64,000 nt of DNA. It comes from Edolisoma coerulescens. Lineage: Eukaryota > Chordata > Aves > Passeriformes > Campephagidae. Positions 13,901 through 28,900 of the stretch are shown piece after piece. Position 1 is the stretch's first letter. Every line of letters begins with the position of its first letter. A program made the translations under genes and the position numbers. The stretch is taken from positions 47,663-111,662 of the forward strand of contig VWZW01000833.1 of the NCBI GenBank assembly GCA_013397115.1. Reading direction: 5' to 3'. Under the pieces are notes generated by a model. It was not told the DNA's origin. It did no database searches and worked only from the letters and a program-made list of their open reading frames with translations.

Positions 13901-16900
13901 TTCTGAGTTAGTTTTGCCATCTCAAATACAATTTAAATGAAAAGTCTGAAATTAATTAATCCTAGATGTCTTCATTCAAGAGAGGTGGTCTTTTATTTTT
14001 TGGTAACTATGAAACACACAGAACAGGGTGACAATGAGGAGGCTGAAGCAAAACTCACAATGGTTTCCCCTGTCTAAAGATACTGGAGAGGAAGGATAAC
14101 GTCTTTTAGGAAGGATAACGTCTTTTAGGAAGGATAATGTCTTTTATATTTTTGACAACTAAACAGAGGAAATTAAAGAAAATTCCATATTCTGCACATA
14201 TAACTTCACTTTTCCAACTGTGTTATTGGATCAGTTATGATTTATGAAAAAAGAACCCCTATATAGGCAGCCAAGTTCTTTACAACAACACTTGAATCCA
14301 TTGGACAAAAGGTTTAAAATATTTGACAGGAAAATTTTTACACATCAGAAAATTAAATTGAACATTTGTACTCTAGGGAAGAAAACTGTCAAACTTATTC
14401 ACTTAAAAGTAGAAGGACTATCAAAACATTTGACCACTTTACAATCAGACAAAAAACATTCAAAAGGTTTTTGTCATTGCAACATCTGTACCTTCAGAGA
14501 TAAATCCTGGTAGTTGGCTGTAATGCTGCAGAAAACATCTTCTTACCTGCTGTGCTCTATAATATTAGAGCTGTTAAAACTTAAAATATCTTTCTGCCCC
14601 ATGAAAAAGCCTGTCACCCTGGAACAAGCAGGCTAGTTTTCATTGGGAAGCAGAATTTTCAAAGTTTCATGAACAAGAAAAATTTTGAAAACATTTTTTA
14701 GATTTAAAAGGAAATATCTAAAAAAGAATTTCCCTTTTTATCATGAAATGGAGACAATGTTCTCTCCTCTACTCATAGGAGAAAGTACTGCAATCAAATG
14801 AAAAGCCCAGAAGCCTTTAAATGTCTGGTTTCAGCTAAAACCTGCTGAAATCAAGAGCCTCAATCCAGACAGCCTTGGCTGGAAATGAACTTTCACAAGG
14901 TGAAATTCAAGTTTCACAGCCAAAGCTGCTTTAAACAATGGGCCTCGAAGTTCAGCTCCTTGGCAAACCTCCACAACTATTTGGGAGGAAAAGGAAGACA
15001 GAAGTTCACAAAAATCTAAAATATTTTTACAGAACACACATTTGCTTCTAACTAACACCTTGTAACTCAAAACCAGCACCTTGTAACCCAAACTGGTTTG
15101 CTAAGAAAGTTCCTAAATCTCTTCACAGGTGCTGACAGTACTCAAAGTCAAGAGTTTCCTGCAGTGCCCCAGTGCTCAGTAGGTTAAAACAATTTAAAAT
15201 CAGAAGCAGGGAATTTAATCAAATTAAAATCAGGGCTGTGCAGTCCTTGAACTCCCTGGCATTTGCACTGTGCTCTCACAAATGTGCTTAAGAGAATCCA
15301 GAATGCAGCTGGCAGTCAGACCCTGGGTTTTTTCCAGCTGTGCTCTGTGGCACCAGCTGGAGCCAAGGCGTTGGCACTGGCTCTTTGCTCGGAGCAGCAG
15401 CAGAGCACGGAGACACAGATAAGCCTATCTTTTTTTTTTTATTAAAAAATGTGCTTCCTGTGGAAAGTAAGACAAGGCATAAACAATGTAAGTGAATATC
15501 GTGCAGAACAAGGACTGTGTTGGAACAGAACCAAGATCAAATTTGTTTCCAGTAGCTGAGTGCATGCTTTTAGGGCTGGAAAGAAAAGGTCACAGCACAA
15601 CAACAGATAAGCCACTTTTGAGAAACAAATGCAAGAGCAGCACGTCAGAGCAAACAGAGTGAGACAAGGAAAGAATTGGCTTTTTTCCTACACATCTCAG
15701 GAACATCCACATTTAACTCATCAGGAGTTTCTCTCAGGAGTCCCAGTAATATCCCATATTCACCTGGAAGCTCAAAATCAGTCCATTTCTGTGGAGACCC
15801 ACTGAAGCTGTGCCGATCCTGCTGGAAATCGCTGCTGCTGGACATGAGCAGCTCATCACAGCCCTCCTCTGTGTTACACTGAGAGTCAAACTTGATGGAG
15901 AGGTAGATAGCACCGGGAATGTGAACTTTATCCTGAGAAGCAAACACAGGAGCTGTGTGTCCTGCCACACTGTACCACCCAGAACCCGCTTAACTTTCAC
16001 CATACAAACAAGGGAGATATAAAAAATACTACAGCATCTCCATGAGTAAAAAACTGTTTGATATTTTTACCCAGAGCTAATTTAACAAATGTAAAGCATG
16101 GCCTATTGTTCACATTAGCTGTTAAGCATGTAAAATTAATTGCCAGCAATGCTTTGCTTTTTCAAAAGCAGTAATTGTTGCTGATACTGATCTCACTGCC
16201 AGAACCTAAGGGGTTTTATATGCATTTTAGAAATAAAAATCAGAAGAGTCAGAGCAGCAGGGAAATTAAAAATTCCAAGACTGCCCAGAGGCAATAATTA
16301 CTTACCGAACTATATCAGAAAAATGTTTTCAAACAGTATCAATAAAAGAAAATCAGAAAATCCCCTGTTTGTGTCAGAGGAAGAGTCTAAAATGAGAAAT
16401 ACAAGAAAAAAGACACCACTGCTACTTTCCTCTAACAGCACAAGGGAGTAACAGGCCAACTGAAACAAATCTTTGGATGGAAGGGTAGAAATATTTGATC
16501 ATTAAGGCCTTGAAACCACTTACAAACCTGATCTACTTCAAATACATGCACAGTAAAACCATGTAAGTCATGCACTTTTCAAATGATTGAATTAGAATTA
16601 CAATAAAGTGCCTGATTGAACATGTTTCTTTGTGGGCAAGGCCTCAGCTCTCTGACATCAGCCTTTTCCAAGCAAGACTGAACAGACTTCATGAGTGCTT
16701 CAAGCACAGGAGTCCCACAGATACCCACGTGGAACTTTGAGAGGCTTCTGCTCCAACCCCTCGGTGATTTCAGCTTCAAGTCATGCACTGTAATCCATGC
16801 CTGCCTTACCTCAAAGTTCGTGTTGTTGTTGTAAGGATGTTGAGATTCCCGCATCTGCACTGCCATCCCTGGCTCCTCCATGAACTGACAGGCTGTCAGG

Positions 16901-19900
16901 GCCATGGTCCCCAGCATGTTCTCCTTGCACCCGTGCAGCACTTTCTGGAGAATCTGGGGAGAAGCAACGTCATGTAAATACAATTTACTGTCAAAAGAAC
17001 ACTTACAGCTGTACATGCTGATGGCTGACATGAGTCGTGTCCAGCCACACAGCATTTTGGAAGAAGGAATCAAGGTACCAGCAAGAAACAAGATAAATTC
17101 ACAAATGATGCCTATCAAGTGTCAGCTCCATAAGCACAAAAGATTTCACTCTGTCCTCTGTTCTGGATCTTTCATTCTTTATTTGATAAAAACATGGCAG
17201 ATATTGGCTACATCTCTTCCCACAACTGCTAGAATCAAGGCTAATCCAGAAAGTAATTAACAGCAAACTAAAGCTGTAATCAAGTAAGATAAACAACTTT
17301 GTTAACATACTAAACAGGCACGTTTGCCTTCTGTACCTATAGGTTTTGATTTGAATAGAATATGTCATATATTTTACCCTTCAAAAATGTACAACTCTGT
17401 GCCTAAGAAGAAAAGATTAAGCATCAATTAGGTGGCTGAAGTTTTGAAAGCAGCAGATGCAAGTTCTGTGCCCTTAAAACCTCCCCAAAATGCCCTTTAA
17501 TCTATCGGGATACACTAAATATAATTCAGAACCACCTGAGTCTTCCTTTTTCTTATTTTTCCAAAGTGCACAAAAGGCCTGAATTGGGAATTCTGTTACT
17601 TGAGGCCCTTTCAGGTCATCAGAGCAACTCATTACATCTCTTCACCTGCCATCTCCTAACTCCTCCTATAAAATGTAATGCACCAGCTCAGGCCAGCAGG
17701 TTCATCTCCAAATCAGCCAAAACCTGATTTCTCGGGAAAAGGAGTTTGAAAACCAAAGGCAGCATGTAGCAGTTCCCTGAATGCACTCCTTGCCTTGTAC
17801 TTGCAGAACAGCCTAAGACAAAGGCTACACTTTTGCATTTAATATGCCCTAATAGATTTTATTCTATCAGTTCATCCTGCCCTTTTCTGAACCCATAAAA
17901 GCACCCTGGGGCAACAATTTCCATGACATACTCTGTCAAGAACCTGTTCTTTTGGTTTGTTTTGGACCTGCCACTTATTACCTTAATCTGACACTCCTTT
18001 GTTTTCTTACTGGGAGGGCCACTGAATAATACTTGCTCTTAACTTTTGCATGCTATTTACTGCTTTAAATCTACAGAGAAAGAGGAACAGACTTTTCCAT
18101 TACTCCTTCTCCCTCAATGCCACACAGAGGAAAGATCCAGAATGAAGAAAACCAGTTGGTTCCTCATACTGAAGTTATTTCCATGGCTGTAATAATCCCT
18201 CCCGTTCTTCTCTAGGCCTCTTCCAGTTGTACTGCATCTTACTTAAATTTTTTAATGAGATAAGGGAGTCACTGCAGTCCAAAAGAGCACATAGTATCGG
18301 TTCAGTGGCATATCAATGCCTTCTGCTTTATTTTTCATTCCTTCTTTGAAGATTCCCAGCACCTGATTTGCTTTGACTGCTGTGAAGCCTTGAGCTGACA
18401 CTTTCGTTACAACATTCTATTGTCATTCCAAGATCACTTCCACCACCAGCTCATCAGTGGAGTAGCAGGTATTATAATATACACATTGAGATCTAAGTAA
18501 AAGCAGCTTTTAAAAGGCACTGCCTATTTTACCAATTTCTCTAGATTACCATCTAGATTGCCTATTTTCAAAACAGACTGCCTATTTTACCAATTTCTCT
18601 TTCGTAACTAAAAGAATTCTCTCCACAGAGCTAGTTTTTCCATTTTCTGTTAACAAGATCAGCATATCAAGACACTGACAGATTCCAACTGGTTTTTCAG
18701 AACTAATTTAAATTTTGGAGTTTCAATTTAGCTAAAAAAAGGAACTGCAAGTATTTTTGTTAGTCAGAGTCTCATGGCATGTAGGCACAGGTTTTGTTCA
18801 CATGTCTAAGTGAAATCCACTTACTTTTTCCCACAGCTGCTTCTCCTCTAGCTGCATCAGCATGTCCAGGATGTATGTCATATGGGCTGGGCCACTGAGG
18901 TCTAGGATTTCCTCATTTATTGCCACATCATCAGGCCACTCAGCTAACAAGGATGCCAGCACATGCCTGGCATACAGAACTGCAATTGCCTCATTCACAC
19001 GATACAGGTAGTCCCTCACAGCCTTTTTACTCCTGGAGTCCAGCTCCTTGTGCAGGAGAATGGAACTCTTGGTGCGTCGCTGCTTGGCATAGCTGAGCTG
19101 CAGGTCACTCTCTGTGTTGGTGATGAGTTTCTGGGCAACAGGATTGGTTTCTTCTGTTGCTTTATCACAGAGTACAGGTTTTGACTGCAAGAAGAGAAAT
19201 GCAAGTTTGAAAATAGGCTGTCAATAATTTACTGCCTTATGTTTGGATATCTGACCAGTGAAACTGCAAGCTGAATTTACAGATGAATTTTCAAAAAAAC
19301 CCACAAAAATGGGATCTCTCACACAGCTACAGGGACATATTTCCTGAGAAACACTGTTTATGTCAGCAGACCTCACTATACACTGATGCATTTGTGGAAA
19401 TAGCAGTTAGAATTCTAACCAGAAGTGTTAACTGAAGCTGACCTACAGAGCTAAAGCCACCAAGTGCCATGAAATGAGGCAAGTTGGGAGGGACTTTTGG
19501 AGATCACTTGGTCCAAATTTGACTTAAGGCTGAGATAACTTCAAAATCAGGGTTTTGTCCAGTTAAGTTTGGACAATTTCCCGGGGTGCATATTTCACAG
19601 CCTCTGTATAAGCTGTTGAAAGGCCTATTTTTTTCTTACAATTACGTGAAACTACTTCAGGAAGCTCCTCCCCCTTTGCTATGCAACTGATAAACAGCTG
19701 TGCTGGTGACACCACATGGCCAGGAATGAGCCCCCAAAATAAAGCAGAGCTGTGGGACCCTGCTATTGAATGCAAAACCTAAAGTCTGCAAGTGTAGTGT
19801 CTACGTTACAAGATAAATTCATTGCTTCCTTGTTCTGCTGAACTTACTGTAAGATAACAATGATATGCTAAAACAGTAGCATGGCCTAAGCTTACAGCAA

Positions 19901-22900
19901 CGAGATACAATCTCTCTTGTGTAAGGGGAGGAAATTACAGCCTGCAATCACAATTTGTTCTCCTGACCTGGGAATCAAGTTCCTTGTCTTCCTTAAGGAA
20001 GGAATAACAAGGAAGAAATACTTGCTTCTTGTACCTGCTCACTCATTTTGACATAAAATACTGATAGCAGTTTATTCCAGATGTTTAAAAAATATTTCTC
20101 AGGTTTGAAGCTACTAAACAGAAGCTACTCAATGCCAAAATTCATTATTTCCCAATTGCTCCTGTTTGTAGAGATGTCCATACCAAACAGGGCAAGATGA
20201 TCATATCTGTATCCACTGCCTTGGAACTCTGTTCCTCCAGCCTCAAGCGTTTGCTGGGCTGCCACTTCTGAGCCAGCGTCCGGATCCTCTCATCCGTTGT
20301 GATTACATCCCCATCAAACCTTAACAGAGGCAAAAGAAAATCAAAAATACACAAATGTGTTTCCAAAGTAATGCAAACTCAATTAGGGCAATTAAATGCA
20401 AATTAAACCTTCCCACCTTCTGTTTTGGAAAGATTAAACTCTACCTATTTCTATCACGTTAACGGCTCCCCTGTTCTAACAAGCCAAAGGATTTAAATGT
20501 TACAAAATCACTCATTTCTGTGAGAACATGGTGTCTCTGTGAGATGCTTTGAGTACCAGAAGCCACATGTGAGCTCTTGACTCTTCCTCAGTTCACAGAA
20601 TTCAGAGCCATAGTAGATCTTCATATAGGAGCTACCATATAGGAAAGAGCACGTGATGTGTTTCAGAAGATGGTGACTTGCTTCCATAAATACAACTTAG
20701 CAGGAGTTTATTTCCTTACTCTTTCACACATGAAAACCAGATCTTATCCTTGGAAGAATTCCTATTCAGCACCAAGAGGATTTTAGATTTTCACCCACCA
20801 CTGTTCCTCTGCTGGACCCAGACTTTCACGTACCTCTTTTGAACTTCCAGGAAAAAAGAATCCGTCCTTTTCATCTGCAACTCATACATGGCTCGAAGAA
20901 TATGGAGAGGTGCATTAAGTGCATCGTGTGTCATCTGAGCAAGGAGCAAAAGGAAATGAAAAAAAAAACCAAACCACTTTAGAGGGGGAAAAAAAAGATG
21001 AGTTTCTTTAAGGATGACCTAGGCATTATTCTCCACTTCATTGGCAGAGAATTAATGAACTTAATATCTGGATTAGTAATAATGAGAAGCAATTTAGCAA
21101 AACACTGTATAATGATTTTGTAGCATTCATTAGTGTAGTTCTATTTTATTTTCTTTAAAGAACGATATATTGAAATCATAGACCCATACTCTGTAAATCT
21201 AGAAGACAAACAACCATATGAACTACCAAATGTTTTATGCAACTAGCAAATGCTCATTTACCCAAAAAGAGGTAAACTAGTTTAAATACCAAGAAGCATA
21301 TTTTGGTGGCTTCATCCAGGCCCTCCAGAGGATCAAGTTTATTCTGCTCTAAATCAACAGGACCAACGACAGGCTGCTCCACATCTTGATCTTGTTCCCT
21401 GTCTTCCAGTTCAGTATCCTCCTGTTCAGCCAGGGAACTGATATCTTGCTTTGAGGAATACAGCATTATTGACAAAATCTACACAGAAAAAAGGTAGCAT
21501 ATGGTGTGACAGCTGTAGGTATTATTAGTTTATTTGCAATCAGCATTTTAGAAGAACATTATCGGACCTGGACAGTGCTTAACACATGCTATTTTACAAA
21601 GAACCAACACCTAAAAAAAGAAAAAAACAACCCCCAAAACACAAAACAAAACCATTTCCCACTTCACTAATGAGTTACACCTTCCATGCTGCTGCAAAGA
21701 CAACTTCAGTGATTAGCTGAAAGTGCAGAGAAAGTTGAGAAAATAATTATGTAACCATTTCAGTACCTCAAAGATTTGAAGATTCCAAGACAAAAACAGA
21801 GCAATGGTGACTATCACCAAAATGCCAGTAATGCCCCTACACACCCTTCTCCTTTGAAAACAGCCCTTTGGCTTTAGTATAATCCTAAATATGAATTAAC
21901 ACAACTCCTGCCTAAGATAAAACATAACTAACAGCTGAACCACACTTATCTTTCAGCAGTTAACAACTACTGTGAAAGAATATGCCCATGTGTGCATTGA
22001 TCTCCCCACCTGCACTGCAGCAAAACCTTGTACAAATCATGCTTTTCTTTGAGATTATTTTCTAAATTGAAGAATGGAATTTTCTAGAACAGTCTAAATA
22101 AAATCCATAAAACAATCTGAGTAGGTGAGTATGTCTCATCCTGCAAATTTTTTCCCAAATAAAATCAGATTAGTGAAAACCAGCTCCTGCTTTGAAGAAT
22201 TTAGACTATTATCTACACAATTATGATGGGCAGAAGGAGGCAGATTCAGGGATACAGTTAAATCAACATTTTTTTTTTTAATCAACATTAGATTAGAGAT
22301 AATCTTGAGTCTTTCTCCCCAGGAGGGCAGTGCACTGCCATGACCTTTCAGGCCACTGTGTGAAACCTGACTTTTTACAAAATGTCACTTTTCGTACCTC
22401 CAAGTCTCGGAGAAGCCAAGTCTTACTGAAGCCAGTTCCTTTGCTACACTTCTTCACTAGAAGTTTGAGTAAACCAGACTGAAGAAAGGCAGCTTGGATC
22501 TCCTTAAAGCCATGAATCTGCACACATAGACACATACACAAATAAATAACTAAATAAGGAACAGTGCATCACAGTGCTTGCAAGGCCTTGTCACACAGCC
22601 TTGGGTGAATTTCCTGCCCAGATGAACTACACTGGGAATCTTTTTCTTTCATTTCCCTAAAATAAAAATCCCCACTTCAAATCTCTTAAGGGTATAATCT
22701 ATGACATGCACAGAGCAGTAACTGAGTATCTATTTTGATCTGACCGTCAAAAAAAAAAAAAAAAATTTCCTCTTCCAATACTTCAGGAGTGAGAAAAGTA
22801 AGCTTTACTCCATTCATATCTCTATGAATTTCTTCCTGAGCTCTCCTGAATGCCTGGCCCCCACAGAGGAGAAGCAAAACAACTTCCAGCTTAGACTCAC

Positions 22901-25900
22901 AAAAGCTATTTAAAGCCCAGAAACATTTTCAACCCCCTATGGACTGGGCATAAAGGGATCCAGCAGTGAGAGAAATGCCCTCGTGGTAATTCCCCAGTGT
23001 GCTCAATACCCAAGTTCCCGTAGCACAGCGCAGAACATGAATTTTTATTTCTCAATCATATTCTATATGCCAGGTACCTTCAGAGTTCTGTAAAGCCCCT
23101 TTAGAGCGAGCGACAAGACCCAAGTTGTTTCCACTGCCTCAGCATAGCTACTGTCCATGCTGGTCTGCAGGAGGTGGGTGGAGATGAGGACAAAGTGCTG
23201 CAGGTACTGTCTCAGCTGGGTCTGGGAATCGCTGCTTTCCTGCCCACATTTCTGAATCAACTGATAGTCTTTCACTACAAGAGAGAAAAAATACAATTCA
23301 CTTGGTTCACTTTAAAATGTTGTGGAGTCATCTCTTAGTAGATACGAGTAGGTTGAGACATCCTTACATCAATTATGTTCTAATAAAGGTCTTATACAAA
23401 AATAATCTCAGATTCCCTGAACAGTCAAGAAAGTATTTCATTTTTCAGTACAAGTTAAAAATTCCCAGGTCACTTCTGGCACATATTTGCACATTAGCAG
23501 TACAGCATACAAAGCAGCACACATTGTATTTTACAATTAAAATGGGGAAAATTCTGACCTGCAATTGATATGATGAAATAAATATTGCTGATCTTACTGC
23601 TTAAAATGTCAACAGTTAAACATAAAGAAAAGTTTTTATATTCAAATCTTCCTTCAATATCAAAAAGCAGTTTAGTCTGTTGATTTTTCCAAATGTCTTT
23701 TACACAACTTCAGTAGTCAAATCTTAAGACAACCTTTGCTTTATTAACTTCACAATATTAGGCCATAAAAAGCAAAAAGCCCTTGCTCCTAAAAATCCAA
23801 CTGATTTGTTATATATTGAATGTTTCACTTGGTCTCAAATTTTAGGGATATCCAAACTGTTTTTAAATTAGCAATTGTTTTAAAACATTAAGCACAGGTT
23901 TGTAAAGGATAAGACACAAGCAGTACAAAAATATTGAAACAGAAACAACTGCTTCATCAAAAGCCTATTTCTGAGATTGCTCGATTACCAGAATGGTCTC
24001 AACAGTTTCCTAAATCCTTTTCTGAATAAAGATAATTGAAATAATTACTGCAGAAGCATCACAATTCAGCAGTGACCTGCAAGCAAAATTTGGTAACCTA
24101 TGAGCAGAAAGTCAGGCAACTTAATAGTAATGGGATTCAAACTCTGCAGACCTGGACAGAGTGGTACAAATAACATTTGCTTTTGGGTATCCATAACGAA
24201 CTGTAAGGAAATACTCTGTGATTCTCTGATAAAACAAAAATGTCACAGAACCTGTTTTTCTCTTTCGGGTTTTGATGTCTACAACCACTGCCCTGTTTTT
24301 CTCAGTGAAGTGCTTCAGGATGATCACATTATGAGGCTCGTTAGCATTGTCCATGTACACAGAACGAGTGCCCATACACAGCACCTGAAATGGCAGCGGA
24401 ACTTCAGTTAGGATTTGGAACGCTTATTTACAAATACACAGCCATGTCTTATATTGGTTATATTTGCTTATTCTTGGTACTGTATTTTTTAGCTGAACCA
24501 TTGCTTGCTGCCAGGTATTTGCTGATCTTTAGAACATGGCTGTTCGAGTCTATAAAAGAAATGTCTACAACAACCAACTTAATGTTACATAGGCAATGTA
24601 TCAGTTATGAATATCAAGATAGAGAGTAGATTGTTTTGCTTGTACAAAAATCCTTTTTGATACTCAAACAAAGCTGGTTTGCTTGTAGCAGTTATAAAGA
24701 AATGCCAGGCAAAACCAGCTCATTATTCTCCATTAGACCAATGTTAATTGTGCACAAGTGGAAAGATGCGAACTCTGTGACACACACCAGGTTTTGAGAG
24801 CTTATAAAGGATGTCTCCAATTGATGGAATCCATAGTATTTAGAAAGAGACACCTAAAAGCTTTAACCAATTTTGTTTCCTTTAAGACCCACAGGCCACT
24901 TACCTCAGGAAAGCCAACCAGCACCAACAAAGTGAAGATGTTGGTGTGCTTTAGCTGGAAGGGCAGCTGCTTAATGCAGTGGTCAGTGAAGGCAGCGATC
25001 ACATCGTGCCACTGCGCAGAGGCGTTCAGAGAGCGAAGGATGTCTGCCATGGAGCTCGCCCAGTCCAGACCTACACGGCTGCAAAGCAAGGGCAGGCTGC
25101 ATTAGGAGGGCTGACTGCAGACTTACCTGAAGCTATTTTTCCTCAAGACAGCATATCACTGGTAATCTGTCACAGCTGCAGCTTTCAAATCATTGACAGA
25201 ACTGGTTTTCTAAATACTTGAAAGTTTCATGCCAGCTGACACTTGAATTCTGCTTTGTTTTTCATAGAGCACAAATACTATTCTGTTTTCTGAGAGCATT
25301 TACAGTCCCAAATCAAAGTGTGCCTGAACATTGCCGCTGTTAATTCTGAATTTTAGTTTAGAATTCAGAAGTTTCTGTTTGCATGGCAGAAAGAGGTTTA
25401 TTCCCCATGTATGTGACTACCTGCTTACTCTGTGGATCACACAAATAACCCAGAGGGACTGGTCTCCTCACACTAAAGTTAGTTTTTGAGAAAATCCTTT
25501 CCTTCAGCTTATGATCTGGATATTCTGCCATTAAATTTCATATGATTTGCTATTTGTTTATGAACCCTCCCTGTAAAACACAACTACAATAAAAAATAAG
25601 TCACATTTAACAGGCATGACATTAATCTCAGAATGCTTGAGTGCTTTCTCAGGATCTTCAAAATCCGTCCCTCCCTGCTGTTTCCAGTGCTATTTTACTA
25701 TAAAAAACCTCTTCTCAAATACTCTTACATAGAAGGGCCAGATCCAGAACTCAGCACTGGTGATAGTTTTGTGACACACCCTCCTCCTTTCCCAAGTTAC
25801 ACAAGAGATTTGTAACAATGTGAGAGAAATAATGTCACAAAAAAAATAAAGGACTGTATTTTTGGTTTTCTACGTAGTTTCCAAACCTCACTTCCTCCTC

Positions 25901-28900
25901 CATGACATGCTGTGTAGGTAAGCACAGGAAATCAGGCCACTCTTCAGCAGCCAGCCTTCTTCTGGAATGAAATTAAGATTCCCACTGCAACAAGGGCTGC
26001 ATATGCTAAGCCCCTCCCATGACCTGGGTACAGGTTTAATTACCTTTCTATTAAAAAGTCTCTATGCACATGAAAGAAAAAAACTATTCAGCAGAGATTA
26101 ACTAATTGGGTTAAGGTAAGAAGCACCTGTCTAAACACACAGCTCCCAGACTGAACAGAAGATGAGTTGTCTTCCATCCTTCTGGCACCGTAGACCCATC
26201 TCCTGGAACAAACAAATTATGTTTGGCTGAAAGGATTTTAGTCACAGCAGCATCCACTTCTGCAGGCATAAGCCTGAGGATTAACTGGCCCAGGAGTCCC
26301 AAGGTTAAATGGTAAGTTTCATTCAGGTGGCCAGCATTTGAGATTACAACATGAAACATCAGCGGAAGTATTTGTTCCAGGTTGATCAGAGACATTGTGG
26401 AGCCCTGTGGAGAGGGAAAAATCTCAGTAAGGCAGGGAAAGAAAACAAGATTTTTAGTCAAAGTCAGCACATGCAAAAGCTTCTGTTCTAAAGGTCTTTC
26501 AAATGGGACAAAAAGAATGAGAAACTACGTTCCTACTTTGGTTACTGGCCTGTTAGTGTGACCTGACATGTGAAGTTAAACTGAAGATTTAAACTCTGCT
26601 GAACGGTTAAGACACTACTTCACAGACACAAAAATTCCCTTCCCCTGTCCCCCCACCCAGGAACAAGCCCTTACATTCCTTAGTGATGTCAATGTCTGAT
26701 GACGTTCTAATTCACATTTCATTACATGTAAGCAACAAGGGCCCATATCCCACATTTAATTCTATGAATTTTATTCATGTTATTTGTGCACTTAGAAAAC
26801 TACCCAGATGGAAGTAAAAAGAACTAACTGATTTGAAAGGTGGTAACATAGCTGCCAGCAATCCCAAAATCCTCTTCTGAGAGCATTCAGCAAAAACTTG
26901 TTCCTGGCTAGGTATTAAAACCTTCTCTGTTGGCTTTTGGGCTGAATCCTCTGAGAGGGAGTCACCTGCTTTTAAATAAAACAAAAGAAGAAAATGCCCT
27001 AAGTGACATTAAAAATAAAGAAATAAGTAATAGCTTAATTTTTATAATCCAAACCTACAAATGAATAGAAATTATAAAAATAATTATTACAATTTGAAAA
27101 TAAAGTCTTTATAAAAGTGTATGGAAGACAGAAGGTAAAGGAATTTATACCATGTAGTAAAAACATATAAAGGACAGCGCTACAGACGGATCCATTTAAC
27201 TATCACAATTTTTACAATCCCAGTCTTTAACAGGGTAACACACTTAATTTCTGGTTCCGAGTGCATCAGAACACACAAGTGTTGTGTTAGCCCAACAGGA
27301 ACTATAATCTCTATAGATGGATAAATATTTGTGGAAATCTACTCCGATTTCCAGACTCCTTTAAACCGACTGCAAGACAGTTGTTCAAAGCAATGTCTGG
27401 CAGGTTTTCACAAAGCAGACACAGACATATGAAAATATGCAAAATTGGATTAGGAATAAAAAGGACAGCTATTTGTTTGCAGATGAATGGATATTTCTGT
27501 GTCAGGGAAAACGAGAAATCATTTTTTACCTGTTGGAGGAACATTCCTATCCACAGACAAGTCTGACTCTTGTCTCACAACAGCTTTCTTTGCAGAGACA
27601 TCTTTGATTTCAATTTCTTGTTTTCCTACTTCATCTTCTGCAGGAGACTGGATTTCCTTGTGAGTATCTCCTTTCCCCTAAAAACAAAACAAAAGTACTA
27701 AAAGATTAAAAGAAAATTTAATACCCGCAGGAACAAGCATGGAAAGAAGTCATCTGCACTTGACAAACATTTTTCTTTGAGTATCACAACCTTTTACTGA
27801 AGAATTTCTTGATGTATTCATGTCTTAAGCTTCCATGCAATTAAACCATGTTTTTTTATTTTGCTCATATCTCTCTGCATAAAATTATTACACTATAATA
27901 GTTTTAAACACTGTATAAAAGTGTAGGAAACTCATTCTCCTACTTAACAGTGCTAATAACCAGGGGAAATTACAGCCCTTTCACAAAGAACAAGACATGC
28001 CCCTCTCCTCCAACACTTTTGTGAATCAGTTCAGAACAAGAAGTTTTTGATCAGCCAGATCTAATGAAAAAAACAACTGTCCCCTTGCCCCTCAACTTCT
28101 ACCAATAAATGAAATCATTACTATCCCTTATTTCAGTCCCACATTCAGAATAGGCTGTTTAAGCATCTGAAGATGCTTAATATCAGATCACATATCTGAT
28201 ATCAGGGGTTCTGGAGATAACAGCTACTTACACAGGTACGATGCACCAAAGAGCCTGTGCTGGGTTTCTCATCTGTTGCCTTGCCTGCTTTATCACCAGG
28301 ATGACTTTGTGGAGCACTGTCAGGGGGAGGACTGCCTGAAACAGTGTCATTCTCTGAGAAAGACTCATCTTCTGGTAACATGCAGAGGAGAGCTAAATTT
28401 TTCAGTCCTGGGAGCATGAAAGTTATAAAAGTTATTTAGCTGTTGGGTGATAAGACAGACGAAAAGCAGAACTGAAACACTTTAAAAGAGAACTGCAAAC
28501 TTCTAACAAACTTCCTTTGAACATTAACTCCATCAAAAACATGTTTTCCATCAAGCTCATATAATTATGTAGTTCCATTAAATACTAGTGATGGACAGGT
28601 GGTGTCATCTTCCACCTCAAAGACGCCATTGGGGTAGAGGTCTTAATTTAAGAAAGCAGTAGAGTGTAAATTATGAATAGCAAATGAAATTTGTCTTATT
28701 TTTCAATCTTCTGACCACCTGCACGATAGAACTGTATAGTGTAAACAATAATTATGATAACAACAATTAATTAATGAGTATGCATAAGTATTTGGTGGTG
28801 GTGGTATTTCAGCTGTATTAGAGCTGCTCACAAAAACTACCAGCAAACTTATTTGAATTTTAGTCTAGAATTTTTGATACTTTCACCATAGGTCCCTATT

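Larger units (their letters stand above)
16954..18824 (-). other. ZZEF1 intron 48
   Basis: About 1.9 kb; about a third appears to derive from an ancient CR1-like element, beside the 24-bp duplication. The remainder is unassigned. Confidence 0.65.

Noticed and set aside
16579..17118. 179-codon minus-strand open frame
   Set aside because: Only 16810-16953 (exon 49) is real coding sequence; the rest is intron read-through bounded by good splice sites.
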